In this document: in pieces, positions 8,571 to 20,800 of the stretch | Layout: the number at the start of each line of letters is the position of its first letter | Numbering within the stretch: the first letter of the stretch is position 1 | NCBI GenBank assembly: GCA_000697455.1 | Contig: JNET01030457.1 | Span: 1 to 29,015, forward strand | Source of the DNA: Basidiobolus heterosporus B8920 | Taxonomy: Eukaryota; Basidiobolomycota; Basidiobolomycetes; Basidiobolales; Basidiobolaceae | Reading direction: 5' to 3' | DNA: 29,015 bases | Translations under genes and position numbers: made by a program | Notes under the pieces: generated by a model | Databases searched by the model: none | What the model saw: only the letters and a program-made list of their open reading frames with translations | What the model was told of the DNA's origin: nothing

Positions 8571-10062
8571 ATGGCGTTCATGTATCGAGCTTGCACTGTT
8601 CCCTATGGGAATCTTAGACAAGCCACACTACTTACTTTGAGGAAGACAACTGGCATCCTCAGCCTTTCAAAAAGATTCTCCTCCACTTCATTGGAGGCTC
8701 CTGAAGTGACAAAGGAGCAAGTTAAAATTGAAGGGAAAACGTATGCTGCCGACGAATTCACCAATGTTACTCCTTCCATCCTGTCTAAAGTCGGACGTAA
8801 TCTACACAACATCCCAGAACATCCACTAGGGATCATAAAATCTTTAATTTACTCGAAATACCCTAGTTTCGACAAGTTCGATACCTTTAGTCCAGTTGTG
8901 ACTACTAAACAAAACTTCGACGATTTACTCATCCCACCTGGACATCCGGGTAGAGCTTTGACGGATACTTATTATCTTAACAGTAGCACTATGCTCCGGA
9001 CCCACACTTCCGCCCATCAATCCAGTATCCTAAAGAGTGGAAGTGAGAAATTCTTGGTAGCAGCTGATGTTTACCGTCGAGATGAAATCGACGCCAGCCA
9101 CTATCCGGTCTTCCATCAAATGGAAGGGGCTCAGATCTTCGATATGAACAATGCAGTCGAGCAAATCCACGCAGATATCAAGGCTCAAGCGGCTCTCTTT
9201 GGCGAAGAGAATGTGGCGGGAATCAACACGCAGGACAATACTGTCATTACGGCAGACAATCCATTGCAGGCCTGCCATTCAGAGGAAGCTGCACTAGCCA
9301 CCATTGCTCATTTGAAGCATTCGCTTAATTCCATGGTTCGGAAACTGTTCAGCGATGAGAAAGATCTTCAAGTGCGTTGGATTGACGCGTATTTCCCATT
9401 CACTAGCCCTAGCTGGGAAATGGAGATCTTTTATAAAGGCCAATGGCTCGAGGTGTACGGATGCGGTGTAATCAAGCAAGAGATCTTGAATAATGCAGGC
9501 CGAGGCGACAAGATCGGTTGGGCTTTTGGGCTTGGCTTGGAACGCCTTGCGATGGTTCTCTTCGGAATTCCCGATATTCGTCTCTTCTGGAGCCAGGACG
9601 AGCGCTTCCTAAGTCAATTCAAGGACAAGGAGATCACGAAATTCAAGCCTTTCTCCAAGCATCCTGCTTGTACTAAAGATATCAGCTTTTGGGTCAATGA
9701 GACGTTCCACGAAAATGATTTCTGCGAGTTGATCCGTGATATCGCCGAGGATTTGGTTGAGGATGTGAAGCTGGTAAGTGGACTTGCGGTTTTTGGGATT
9801 TTTGGGATTTTTGGTGCTGTAACTAACGGTAGCGTGGTTTAGGTTGACGACTTCACCCATCCCAAGACCAAGAAACAGAGCCTCTGCTATCGTATCAACT
9901 ACCGTTCCATGGACAGGTAACACCCCTATGACTGAATCATTGCGACTTGTAGTGGCTAACATTCTCTCTGTCAATAGGAACGTAACAAACGAGGAAATCA
10001 ATGCTATCCAAGAAACGGTCCGCACCCGAGTTGCAGAGCAATTGAAGCTCACCCTGCGTTAG
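8571..10062 (+). CDS. MSF1: Mitochondrial phenylalanyl-tRNA synthetase (3 exons, 453 aa)
   Basis: This monomeric class II enzyme charges mitochondrial tRNA-Phe (yeast Msf1, human FARS2). Exons are 8571-9773, 9843-9916 and 9978-10062; introns are 69 and 61 nt, each with a CTAAC-type branch site. The start is the first ATG of the frame. Residues 1-40 are rich in Arg, Ser, Thr and Leu without early acidic residues, as expected for a mitochondrial presequence. Motif 2 is seen in VYRRDEIDASHYPVFHQMEG (about 167-186) and motif 3 in GWAFGLGLERLAMVLFGIPD (about 315-334). The C-terminal ferredoxin-fold anticodon-binding domain starts near 365 (DISFWVNETFHENDFCELIR) and depends on the small exons, which encode DDFTHPKTKKQSLCYRINYR. 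Reading through intron 1 would remove most of this domain. Length matches the family. It follows DPM1 by 234 bp on the same strand. Confidence 0.97.
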
Positions 10063-10200
10063 GGCCTTTTTACATTTTCTATGTCTCTACCACGGCATGT
10101 GCATCAATTCATTCACTCGCTCACTCGCTCACCCGATTCATACTCCATTCACCCAATCAATCGACCATCTCATGATCTGTCAATGCAAGCTGTCATCGTA

Positions 10201-10206
10201 AATAAA
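10201..10206 (+). terminator. Candidate poly(A) signal of MSF1
   Basis: AATAAA 139 bp downstream of the MSF1 stop codon, in AT-rich DNA. Confidence 0.35.
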
Positions 10207-10276
10207 TGGATCTATGGTACCATTACATAGACTCAAAATAAATTCGATATAGATTCGATATAAACTCGTACAATCT

Positions 10277-10348
10277 CCCTAATCTAAACCTAGTCTGTAG
10301 CCCTAATCTAAACCTAGTCTGTAGCCCTAATCTAAACCTAGTCTAAAC
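10277..10348. repeat. 24-bp tandem repeat, three copies, with CCCTAA core
   Basis: Units start at 10277, 10301 and 10325. The first two are identical, CCCTAATCTAAACCTAGTCT then GTAG; the third diverges in its last four bases. Related CTAACCTAAACCTAG-like sequence continues to about 10395. Each unit begins with CCCTAA, the fungal telomeric hexamer on the C-rich strand, but hexamers are not adjacent. Confidence 0.85.
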
Positions 10349-11025
10349 ATGGCCTGCATCTCTAACCTAAACCTAGCCTACATCCGTAATCTAAATTGCT
10401 GAATGGTGACCTTATTTGGATGTCAGACTCGGTCGAAATCAACCACTAAATTCTGGCTGAGAAGCTGCTTCGCGTAGGCCAAATAAAATGAGAATCACCA
10501 AGAAACACCGCGGAGTTACACTAATTGATAGATTGACACTTGATTAGGGCAATCATGAATTTAAGTTGAAGTCTATTTTCCATATGAGGATATATATCAT
10601 TTGGAGAAGAGCACAGATATCCAAGATCAATGATGCCCCTATTACGCCTTGAAAATAAGATGCTTTTCGTTTCATAAACCATGCGAATTTGTTCTTGGTT
10701 GACTCCAGCATTCCTTCTTTTCAATTTACTTAGTTTTGTTTCTTGCCTGTTTCTTTCCTTGACTAGACCCTTCGTAAAGTTAAGGAAAAGGCGCATTTGG
10801 TGACTTATCAGTTACTCCTCTTTAGGTTCAGACTCCACGGTGTCAGTTGACCTACCCGTAGCCTACCCAGTTCCTTTTCTTGTTTTTCTCAAGCCTTGAT
10901 GGCATATTGACCATACCACACACACCAAGTCGTCCTTTTTTTAGTATACTAAACTTACCTACCTTGCATACAGATATTCCCTTTTTTTTGACGTTGTCCT
11001 GAGATACGGTGCGTCCTCTTCGAAT

Positions 11026-12728
11026 ATGGGACTTTGCTTATCTCAAGAAGAAAGAGAGGCTCGTGAAAGAAGCTCAGCAATCGATAGGCTAATAGAAGTG
11101 GACAACCGAAGGATCAATAAGGAGTGTAAAATTCTCCTCTTAGGTGGGTAATACAAACCAACATAGACACCCCTTTTGTTTTCCACCTTCACTAATACGA
11201 CCCCACTTTCTCTAGGGAGTGGAGAATCCGGGAAATCTACCATCGTGAAACAAATGAAAATCATCCACCAGAATGGGTACACCACCGAGGAACTTTCCCT
11301 ATTTAGAGTGACTATTTTCAAGAATTTGGTGGACTCTGCACAGTGCCTTATCTTTGCAATGAAGAAGTTGGACATGGAGCCTTTTGAGCCGAAAAATAAG
11401 GTGGGCCTCTTTGAGTTGGGTTTGCTCCGAGGTAGATTGGATACTGACCTTGTCGGGTGAATTTAGATCCACGCCAAGACTATTATCAGTGTGAGATACG
11501 AGGGAGCGTATGCTTTGAGGCTGACACCGGACCTGGTCGAAGCTATCGATTCATTGTGGAAGGATCCGGTCATTGCGAACTTGATGGACCGACAGAGTGA
11601 ATTCTATCTAATGGACTCTGCTATGTAGTAAGTGACTCGAATGAATGTCGCATCTGCATCTACCTGCTGGAGATTTCTCATATTTTCCATGTAGCTTTTT
11701 CAATCACGCCAGACGAATCGGCGCCCCGAATTATATCCCGAATGAGGCGGATGTGCTGAGGGCACGGACCAAAACCACCGGTATCATAGAAACTCGGTTT
11801 AACATGGGCCAGTTGAGCATACAGTAAGCGGTTCTTTGTATCTTGTTGGCTTTGCCTTGCTCTTGTATTGACTTTGGTAGTATGTTTGATGTTGGTGGTC
11901 AGCGGTCAGAGAGAAAAAAGTGGATCCACTGCTTTGAGGCGGTCACTTCGATCATTTTCTGTGTTGCACTTAGTGAGTACGACCAGGTCTTATTGGAGGA
12001 ATCTGAACAGGTATGCTTGCTTATAATCTACAATGATCCAGCATCGCACTCTCCTCCACTGATTACTGACAACAACCTATCTGCTCAATAGAATCGCATG
12101 ACCGAGAGCCTTATTCTATTCGAGTCTGTAGTCAACAGTAGATGGTTTCTGCGCACATCGATCATCTTCTTTTTGAACAAGATTGACCTATTTCGAGAAA
12201 AGCTCCCACGAATACCGCTCGAGAAGTACTTTCCAGAATACACAGGTACGTGCTGATTTCACTTGCTGATTTCACTTGAAAAAAATGAGAGTGAGAGTCA
12301 AAGCTAATGAGATCCGTTTGAGTAGGTGGTTCAGATATCACCAAAGCAGCCAAGTACATTCTTTGGAGATTCACACAAACCAACCGGGCAAAGCTTAACA
12401 TTTATCCACAGTAAGCAACCAAGTGCTCTTTTCTCATCTACTTCCAATAACCTAACATCATGGACATCTTCAGTCTCACGCAAGCAACAGACACGTCCAA
12501 GGTTTGTCATGGTTTCTCTACCCCTACGCTCATTGCTCCCTTTCTAAATATCTCATTCATCTTCCTGACCCACACCCGGATCTTGGAAATGCAGATAAGG
12601 TATGTGACATGATGAATGAACTCCTGTTACATTGCATGCTCATCAATCCTCTACTCTACAGATTAGTATTTGCAGCAGTCAAGGAAACGATACTTCAGAA
12701 TGCGCTCAGAGATAGCGGAATTCTATAA
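11026..12728 (+). CDS. Heterotrimeric G-protein alpha subunit, fungal class III type (10 exons, 353 aa)
   Basis: Exons: 11026-11143, 11216-11400, 11467-11627, 11695-11823, 11881-12010, 12092-12245, 12326-12410, 12474-12501, 12595-12599, 12662-12728. All introns are GT-AG and the sum is exactly 353 codons plus stop. The N-terminus MGLCLSQEE carries Gly2 for myristoylation and Cys4 for palmitoylation. P-loop GSGESGKS is 40-47. Switch I has Arg179 (ARTKTTG), the catalytic Gln205 is in [21 protein letters not shown] is 270-273 and the G5 motif TQATDT is 323-328. The C-terminus is LRDSGIL, without the Cys four from the end that pertussis toxin modifies. N-terminus and P-loop context ([20 protein letters not shown]) most resemble class III fungal alphas (Gpa2, GNA-3), which act on adenylyl cyclase and PKA; the class call is from memory. 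Exon 9 is only 5 nt, ATAAG, and supplies Ile331-Arg332. Confidence 0.96.
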
Positions 12729-13420
12729 TGATCGAAGCAACCTCCACATCCCTCCCATCCCTCACATCCCCCCATATATACCTTCCCTGTACATCCAACT
12801 AATATCATTTTAATAAATACAACATGTATATCTCTCGAACTCCTGTCGCTATCCATACGAAGGATTGCTGGTGTTGAGAATGTACTCAAACGAACAGGTA
12901 CCACAAGATTTCTCCCTTTCAACGATAAGTGAGGCACGAGGACTGCCCTATGGCACATCATTAGAAGCTCAAGCTCACGGGCCATCTCGGAGACCGAATT
13001 TCATTAGATCACTGAACCAATGAAGATGGCATCACTGGCGACATATATTACGCCAACAATTTATTCATGTGGTGCATCATCACCGCTAAGGTTATGGTGA
13101 TCCAAGGATGTAGTATGGTGGCTTCTACGTCTATCTAATTCATGTTATGGTTTAAGTGTAAGTGTAGATATAGATGCGAAGTGAGAGTAGGTGTATGAGT
13201 GCATGGTTGCATGTGTAACGAGGACAGAGAGATCATTGTCCTTAGCAAAACCATTCGCTCCATCTGAAGTTGTTTCAAATAAACATATATGTATATATAT
13301 ATATAGGCTCTCCGCAGTATCGAGTTAGGATCTAGTGGTACGAACTTTGGATCACTTCCACAGAGTGGCAGAACGAGTGGGATGTATGAAGGGGAGAGGG
13401 AAAGGGGAAAATTGATGGAT
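12729..13420. other. Intergenic region downstream of the G-alpha gene
   Basis: AATAAA at 12812-12817 is a good poly(A) signal for the G-alpha gene. A run of alternating TA lies near 13285-13305. No reading frame with recognisable motifs is present on either strand; the minus reading 12985-12695 overlaps the last G-alpha exon and looks like a shadow. Confidence 0.5.
12812..12817 (+). terminator. Candidate poly(A) signal of the G-alpha gene
   Basis: AATAAA 84 bp past the stop codon. Confidence 0.45.
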
Positions 13421-13651
13421 TCATTGTTCCTGTGGATCTTCTGTGATAGGTTCTAATGGTTGAGACATCTTCATCCGAGGCCAGGTGGCGGAGCGTGCGA
13501 AAGAACGAGGAAGGGCATCTTTTGGGAAGAACTTGGCGCTTGAGAATTGACAACTGTTTCGTTGATGAAGAGATCGAGGATAAATCTCGGGAATGTATTT
13601 GGATTTCTTGTAGGAATCTTCGACCATAGAGGAAGGATAGATGGTTTCCAT
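13421..13651 (-). CDS. Possible small intronless gene, 76 aa, unknown function
   Basis: The ATG at 13651 sits in good context (ACCAATGGAAACC). A TATA element lies 115-130 bp upstream, and there is no ATG between it and this start. The product begins METIYPSSMVEDSYKKSKY, is basic in its middle, has one Cys, no membrane helix and no motif that I recognise, and ends in an acidic Pro-rich tail (QPLEPITEDPQEQ). An overlapping reading in another frame (13691-13332) lacks a comparable start. The evidence for coding is the promoter arrangement and start context only, so this stays tentative. It could instead be a non-coding transcript. Confidence 0.35.
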   Translation of the reverse strand: METIYPSSMVEDSYKKSKYIPEIYPRSLHQRNSCQFSSAKFFPKDALPRSFARSATWPRMKMSQPLEPITEDPQEQ

Positions 13652-14872
13652 TGGTAGTGTGGTTTGTATAGGGGAACGCAAGAGATGACAAAGAAGAAAG
13701 AGCCAGGGGTTTTGAAAGATCGAAAAGATCGATATTGCTGTTACTTTCAACTTACTTTGGACGAACGCTTTTATATATGGGCCTGAGATCGGTTAATCCC
13801 GGAGTTTCCCAGTGGTATTGGATCAAACTTGTTTCTCAAGGGAAGTACGTAAGCGGAAACGATGTACCAGATGCCCTCGACATCCTCGACATCCTCGACA
13901 CATTGACACCTTCCATTCCTTATACTACTATCCTACCATCAATGAAACTCAATCAAGAAACACATGTTGTGCTGATGGAAATAATGCTTGGTTAGCTATC
14001 GAATTTGTTTCATCCAGAATGTTAGGACCATTCCAAAACCTATTTAGACCCAAAACCAACATCCAACATCCTAAATGGATCCATCAGATAACCCTGTGAC
14101 AAATGGAGAATTCTTTAAATATTGCCTAACCTGGCCCTGGAAAATCACGTATCTTTCTTAAAACATCGTCTCCAATGGGTAATTAGATATTAATGGTGCG
14201 ATCTTCTTTCCCCTCTAACACCGACAATCCTGGTATTCGATCAGCACGTTGGTCTAGGTCTGGGTAAACTGTGATGGTTTACCAATTGATCTGCTATGTG
14301 TGCCCCTTTTAAGTCTGAACAATATAATTAGTTGGATATACTATGATCCATACAGTCGCCCTGCTCCATGCATCGAAGCTCAAGTGGATGATTCTCACAA
14401 AGATGGGTCTTAATGGGAATTCGTATATTACTTATTTCAAATCCCATCACTAACAAGAGAGCCTGGATTTAGGTGGAAGGTCAATGCCAAAATATTGGCG
14501 AAGTATGGGCGAGTAATGGACGAGTAATGGGCAAGATACAGGTCCCATCTATCTATCTATCACTAACTTCAAGTGTATGAGAGTAAGCACACAAAAGGTA
14601 TACGTGGGGTGGGGTGGAGTGAGAGATATGAAGATGTTCTTGAAGTGGCAAAGGTTCTCTAATACAAACCATGAGGTTGAAGGATAGGTGAAATTAAAGG
14701 TAAAAAATGAATCATTACAACGGATTAGTTTGGTAAAGACTATTTAAAGCGAGGTCATTGGTAACCATGGGGTCCATTTCTTGAGTCAATGGCTTGCGAT
14801 GGCGTCAAAGCACTCAGGAGTGATAAACAAGGTGATTAGAGTCCGTGGCTTAGGTTGTTCCCACATCGAGTG
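13652..14872. other. Intergenic region upstream of the small gene and downstream of DOCK
   Basis: Contains the TATA box of the small gene, three 9-bp CCTCGACAT units at 13875-13901, a perfect 7-bp inverted repeat GGTAAAC/GTTTACC with a 7-nt loop at 14263-14283, a CGAGTAATGG duplication near 14508-14531 and a CTAT microsatellite at about 14549-14561. The readings at 13735-14099 run through these repeats and look non-coding. Confidence 0.45.
13766..13780 (-). promoter_or_regulatory. TATA box of the possible small gene
   Basis: The minus strand reads CCATATATAAAAGCG, a strong TATA consensus, 115-130 bp before the ATG at 13651. Confidence 0.45.
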
Positions 14873-17800
14873 CTAATGCGTACCTTCAGTTGGGGCAGTA
14901 GTGGTAGTGGTACTATTTGTAGCCAAATGCCGTTCTAATAACATTCGGTATTTCTTTAATGACCACCGGTTCTTCTTGCCCAGACTAGGCATATCAGATG
15001 GATTGCTGAAACTAGGGGTGGATAATGGTGACCCTACGGCAGTGAGGCTTTGATAATCCACGTCCGTACCATCCATGCTACTACATGTGGTGGATGACCC
15101 ACCAGACAAACGTTTGAGTGCATATGTAAAAGGATTCGACCCACGAGTAGAAGAACTTGCATTTTCAGCTGACTGCGACGCTACTGAAGAGGATAGTGTT
15201 GAGGCAGGATCCAAGACGCCTGATTCAGAAAGCTGACTATTCCTCTTTAGTTGCAGACTTTGCGTACTCTCCGTATGCTTGTTAGGATTGGGTGTTGGAG
15301 TATTAGGTGTAGGTGACTTCTGAATCGATATAGATGGGTCGTTGTTCTGATGGTTAGATACACCGAAAGACAATGGTGGATGATATAGGGTAACGGTGGG
15401 CTTCTTGGCAGAGATCCTTACTAATTCGTTGGAGAAATTCTTCCGGAATACTGATGCATAAAGTCAATAAATCGCTCTTCTCTAAACGGGCTTCAACAAA
15501 AGTACTTACACATATCTAAATTTTCGTGAAGTGGTCTCATTTCTGAAGGAGCAATTCGATTGTGCACCTCCAAGCAGCTTTGTATGACTAATGTCTAAGA
15601 AAATTAAGGGGATGAATTGTTGTGAATGGTAAGTTGGTCTACTCAAGGGATTTACCTGCTCGTCAATTAATTGAAGTAGTTTCTCAACCATCCTTTCTTT
15701 GTCCGGGTTCTGCTTGATAAATTCGGTTGTCAAGAATGCTTGTTTGTACATTGAAACTCCTCCGTTCACAGCTGCATCGATAGCTCCATTCAACGCCATT
15801 GCTAGGGGATTACTATTAACCTTGGAAGTATCGGTTCCAACAAATACCCGATACTTCTTTTCTAAATGCAAAAGTTCTTTGGTTTTACTCTCCATTGCTG
15901 CTACTGCATTTTCCACAGGGGATTGCTCTTTGGTCGTCATCGATACAACCTCAGCACGACGAAGTAGCGAAGGGAATTTGGATTCAGTGACAAAAATCGT
16001 TTTTTCTGTCCATAACATTAAAAACTCATTGACCGGGTCAGTGCCTCCGGACTGGACCAACTGTTTGTTGTTGTTACCGGCAATTAATTTGCCGTTCATA
16101 AGGGTACTGTTTCTGGGAGATGCCATCTCTCCGGTAAGGGATTTCTTGACCGGCCTGGAAAAGCTAAAGGTGTTCACTTCATTGGCTTCGTAGTACTCAC
16201 GAACAGGTGCAGGAACTAGATCGGGCCGCTGAAGCGCAGGAAGCTTCATGTTGGGCTCGGGAGTGACCGCAGTGATTTGGAGATATTGGCCAGTTGAATT
16301 GAGGATAGACTCGGAGGGAGCTCCATTTGAGTTAAGTAATCGGGCATACGGGTGCTTGTTCTGAATTCGATCACAAAATGCGCTGATCTTCTCCCAAGCT
16401 AAACCTCGATATACATATTGCTTGTTTCTGACACTGGTCGGAAACCCTCCTCCGTAAAAACCAACTCTAAAATATTCGCTATAGTAACGCTCCTTGTGCA
16501 GTATGTTCTCGTAGAGTTGAGCTTGGGTGCGAAGGATAGCAGCAAGTTTATCGTAATCAAATAAGACATGCTCGTATTGATGCGCCAACTCCTTGCAAAC
16601 TTCTATGCCATGCTCCCAAGCTTGACCTTCATCGAAATATTTCAGGATTTTCGACAACAGCAATTCCTTTCGCTCAAGTGTCGACTGAGGTGGTAGATCA
16701 AGGCTGCTCATAGCTTCTAACTGACGTTTCGAAGACCAGTCCAAGAGATCGGCATGAAGCTTAAGGGTGATTCCCGCCTCAGTGAAGTTCAGGCTTCTCA
16801 GGTGCATGTTAACTAAATGATGCACGTATTTGATATAGATCTCGTCCTGATTCATGATCTTGATGAACCGGAGTAGCTTCATAGTACCCATGATCCTTTC
16901 GTCTTCGTATTCATCCTCGTTGGGGAGATCCCGCACGTTCAGCAGCAATTCCAAGAATTTGTTGACAGAGTCTATCAACTTGATGAGAGCGAAGTTCAGA
17001 GTCACGTCAGATTTTTCTTTCTCGATTTTGGAGATGAGTCCCTGTACGAACAGGTTGTATGTAATCATATCCCCCTTCACTTCGGTCATAACAAGATGCT
17101 CGAGGCGATCGAAGCATTCTACCTCCATATGCTTGAAATCCTTCTTGATCTCGTATTCTGTCAACATAATAGAGTACAGGATGTTCAGGGCACATTCACG
17201 CAGGTCGTCATGGAGAGTAAGGTTCAGGTCTAGGATAGGTCCCAGAAGGGCCAGAATGATTTGCCGGTATTTCTCTGGACCAATTCTGACTTTGAAAGAT
17301 TCAAGACACTGCCACATGGAGACAAGAAGGGTGGGCCCCTGCGTTCTAACATCTTGAAGCAAGTAGACCGTCGTATTTTGCATTTGAGGATTGAGGGTCT
17401 CAACCTTGAGTCGTTTGTTTGCCAAAATAAAGATCAAAACCGTGGTGAATTTCACCCAAATGTTTACCAACAGCTCAGAGGTCTGATCAATACTGTCAAG
17501 GCTTGCCTTGAGGACGGTGCTCAAAGAAACCAGAGTTTTGAAGGTCATTCTTAAGGATAATACGGACAGGTTAAGCCAATGCTTTGGAAACGCATTTTCA
17601 GATAGAACCGAATGAAGTATGTCGAGCAGTAGCACAACAACTTGAAGTCCTTCGTCAGGGTCTGCCTGGATGCATGTCTGAAAGAAGCGTTCCAGCTGGT
17701 TAGTTGATGCCAGAGACAAAAGAGTCAACATCATAGACGCCGTCTCACCAAAGATGTTTGAGCCTCGATCAGTCACCTCAGCAGGCAGAAGGTCGGGTGG

Positions 17801-20800
17801 GGAAGAAATTGGGGAAAGAGGGCCACTGAATCCAGAATTATGCTTGGAAGCAGGATGATCGAAAGCGATCGGCATAGAGGTTTGGCGAAGTCGATGATAA
17901 ACCCCTAGAAGTAGAGGTAATATAGCCAACATTACGTCGACGTCAGGATCCTCCAACTCTATTTCGTTCGATGCAGGATTTCCATTTTCTTGATCTTTAT
18001 AATATGTCGAATGAATCTTCTCTAGCATTTCAGTTACAACAATGAGACTTAAGCGAAGCATTTCCCTCCATTGTTCTAAATCTGTATAATCGGTCATGGG
18101 TTGTTCCAAATACTTCTCGACCCATCTAACCGTAGCTTTGACTAGTATGTGCCGTGATTCCGGGCAATCAAAGAGTACGCCATGAATCAACTGGTATATA
18201 AGTCGCAGTCGATGATGCGCAAGATTTCCTTTCCTAAAGTTGGCGACGGAATCCACAAACGAAACCGCAACTTCTGCAAGCTCGTTGGTAGGAAAACGAG
18301 TAACAAGTTCCTGGAAAATGGTGTGGTAATGCTGTAGTGCAATGGTTTGAGTTCCAAGGATCGAAAGTGGCGTAGTGAGAGACATGAGCTCATTGATATC
18401 CCCAAAAAGCCCCCAAAGACTTGCTTTAAATTCGCTCTGGTTTTCTACGAAATCACTCGGCAGTAACAGAGAACAAGATTCAGTGTCACTATTGACACTC
18501 TTACCTTTCTCTTCCGTTCTATGGATCCCCCAGGATCTAACAATCAACTTAAATAAGTATTCCCAAGCCTTAATACTAGAGCGAAGCCCCGTTGCCTGGG
18601 TTGTATCGGTCGGATCCGAAAGTAACTTCCTCATAGAGGTAATGAGATGCTTCGATACTCGAGAGGAAGAGAAATGCTTCTCAATATACACATCTAGAAC
18701 CGGGCGGAAATTAGTGAAACGTCTGTCAGATACTATGTTCAGGACAAAAACCAACGCAGCAAACACCAAGTCATCCAAGGTAGGGCCAGTTCCCGAGATG
18801 GAAAGCTGACGTTGGTGAGAACTTTGCTTCGCGCTGGTATCGCCGTGCTGGAATGAAGACGCGGGTGCACCTAATAGGTCGAACAATACGTCAAAGATGT
18901 CCTGAAGGAATTTGACAATTTCCAGTTCACCTATGAAGGTGAAATTTTTCAAGATAGATCGCATATCGTGCCTAGTAAGTAAGGCCTCCTTCCAGTGCAG
19001 GAGATTCACTAAAGACTCGCTATGGGTTAACTTGGTTGAACATAAAAATGTTTTTACAATAAAAGTGTCTTTCAGCATGATTAGTCCAGAGGATGATGTA
19101 TAACTTTTGACCAGGTCAAGGCTATCAAAAGACATAAGCTTGTTAGGCTTCGGGGTATTAGTACAGCAAGTCAAGTATGTTGTTGACGAAACAATCTTCG
19201 GGTCGTATTTGTACAATACGAGCGAATGAGTGTCATCCGATACTATAGTGTGATGGTTGTCTAGAGAGAGCGGTAAAAAGGCAAAAGCAAATATGCTGCT
19301 GTCAGTGGATTTTTCTTTACCGCCGAGAGATATTGCAGATCCAGACTGCTCCTTACTTGAGCAATGCCGAAAGGTAAAGAAGATGTGTGAGCTTTTAAAG
19401 ATGTCCGGGGTCACTTCGATCTTGATAGACTCATCCCATCTAGGATTGTTCGAATGATAGATTACCACCGACTCGTACTGAGTTACGTTAGCTTCTCCAG
19501 ATCCACGGCATATGGCACCACTCAATGGTGCACCGTTTCCTGTGTTTGAACGGACCTCTACTCTGACTTGAATGTTCTTGGCTGTTGCTCTGCGACCTTG
19601 TTGAAAATCACCGGAGCAGAGAGTTAAATGCATCGCATTTCGGCTATCACCTGGCAGTACTACATCTGGAAATCCTAGCCTTGGAGTGATCGGAATATCA
19701 AGTAATAGCGTTGGATGTTCTCTAATTAAGGCCTGTGCTTGTCCTTGGAATACCCGAAATGATACACAGATACTCTCAGCTCTCGAGGATTGCTCATACT
19801 CGCCTGTTTGGTTTATAATGCTCTCATGCAGCGTAGAGAAAGTAGTGTCATTCCAGGGAGTGTATATTTTAATAACGGCTTCTCGTAAAGTGTCAACTTG
19901 ATTGTTGGCTTGAAGTACATCGCTTACAGAAACAACTGCACACCCAAACGGTCTTCTGTAGCTGATCTCGCTTCCTGGTTTACTGTTTGCGGAATGCACG
20001 CGGCTCGCTACGTCTGCAGATGATGAGGAAGAGAGCTCTGTACCATCTTTAGATTTTTCCAACAACAAGGTTCGGCCTATACGAACAATTCTACATACCA
20101 GATATATCTGATCACTGGCATCCTTTTGAGATAGGTCAGTGAATAAAGTACGTAGTCTACCTATCCGATTGGAATCGCTAGGCATCCCTTGGGATGTGAG
20201 AACAATGAGGAACTCTTCACTAATGAACTTTGATGTGGTTTTGTTAAACAGTGAGAAATGAAGTTCGGTGTATTCTCCTGTCAAGCATATCGATGCAACA
20301 AATGCCTTTAGATCAAAGAAAAGATGATACAAGTTTGAGATAGTATCAACTCCTAATCTTTTGCGAACCGGCAACGGGGATTGACTAGGACTTGTCATAA
20401 ACGGACTCTCAGGTTGTACACCATTGTCGCCAGAAAGCTCGACATGATTTTTGTAGAGTGCCGTTAAGGGCAAGTTCTTCTCATCGATCGGAAGTCCCTT
20501 TTCTTTATGGAGAACAACAGAATCCAGCCCCTGTAATTTGTTACCAGACAAAATTGTATGAATCAACTCTGAACGCAGCTTATTCAAATCCTCCAGTGAT
20601 AATGTTTGCGAAAGAAGTTGTCTTCGTCCTTTGAAAAGGGTAGTCATGTGCATTTTTACGTGGTCAAACAGTTCATATTGACAATTTCGTAAATAAGTTG
20701 GTAAATACGAGCACCACTCTTTCAGGACGGAAGTAATGATATCAACCAAGGGTTCCGAAATACCACTTGCTGTTCTATAAAGTTGCATTTGGGGGATCGT

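Larger units (their letters stand above)
10063..11025. other. Intergenic region between MSF1 and the G-alpha gene
   Basis: Contains an AATAAA at 10201-10206 suited to MSF1, the 24-bp tandem repeat at 10277-10348, a CACTCG microsatellite near 10117-10131, and pyrimidine-rich DNA with a T8 run at 10982-10989 before the G-alpha start. A minus-strand reading 10796-10521 (91 codons, ATG start, Lys/Arg-rich) has no motif or promoter that I can recognise, so I do not call it a gene. Confidence 0.5.

Noticed and set aside
10277-10348. CCCTAA repeats as a chromosome end
   Set aside because: Hexamers are spaced by 18 bp of other sequence and genes continue on both sides.
10521-10796. 91-codon minus reading, Lys/Arg-rich
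   Set aside because: Starts with ATG, but no motif, no TATA box and no known relative; too little to call a gene.
13735-14099. Two plus-strand readings upstream of the small gene
   Set aside because: They translate a 9-bp tandem repeat and overlap the likely minus-strand promoter.
14263-14283. Inverted repeat GGTAAAC/GTTTACC as a terminator or operator
   Set aside because: A single 7-bp palindrome arm in eukaryotic intergenic DNA, far from gene ends; likely chance.
15699-16193. Long antisense readings within DOCK and XDH (for example 15699-16193, 16854-17357, 25840-26256)
   Set aside because: Shadows of strongly supported coding sequence on the other strand.
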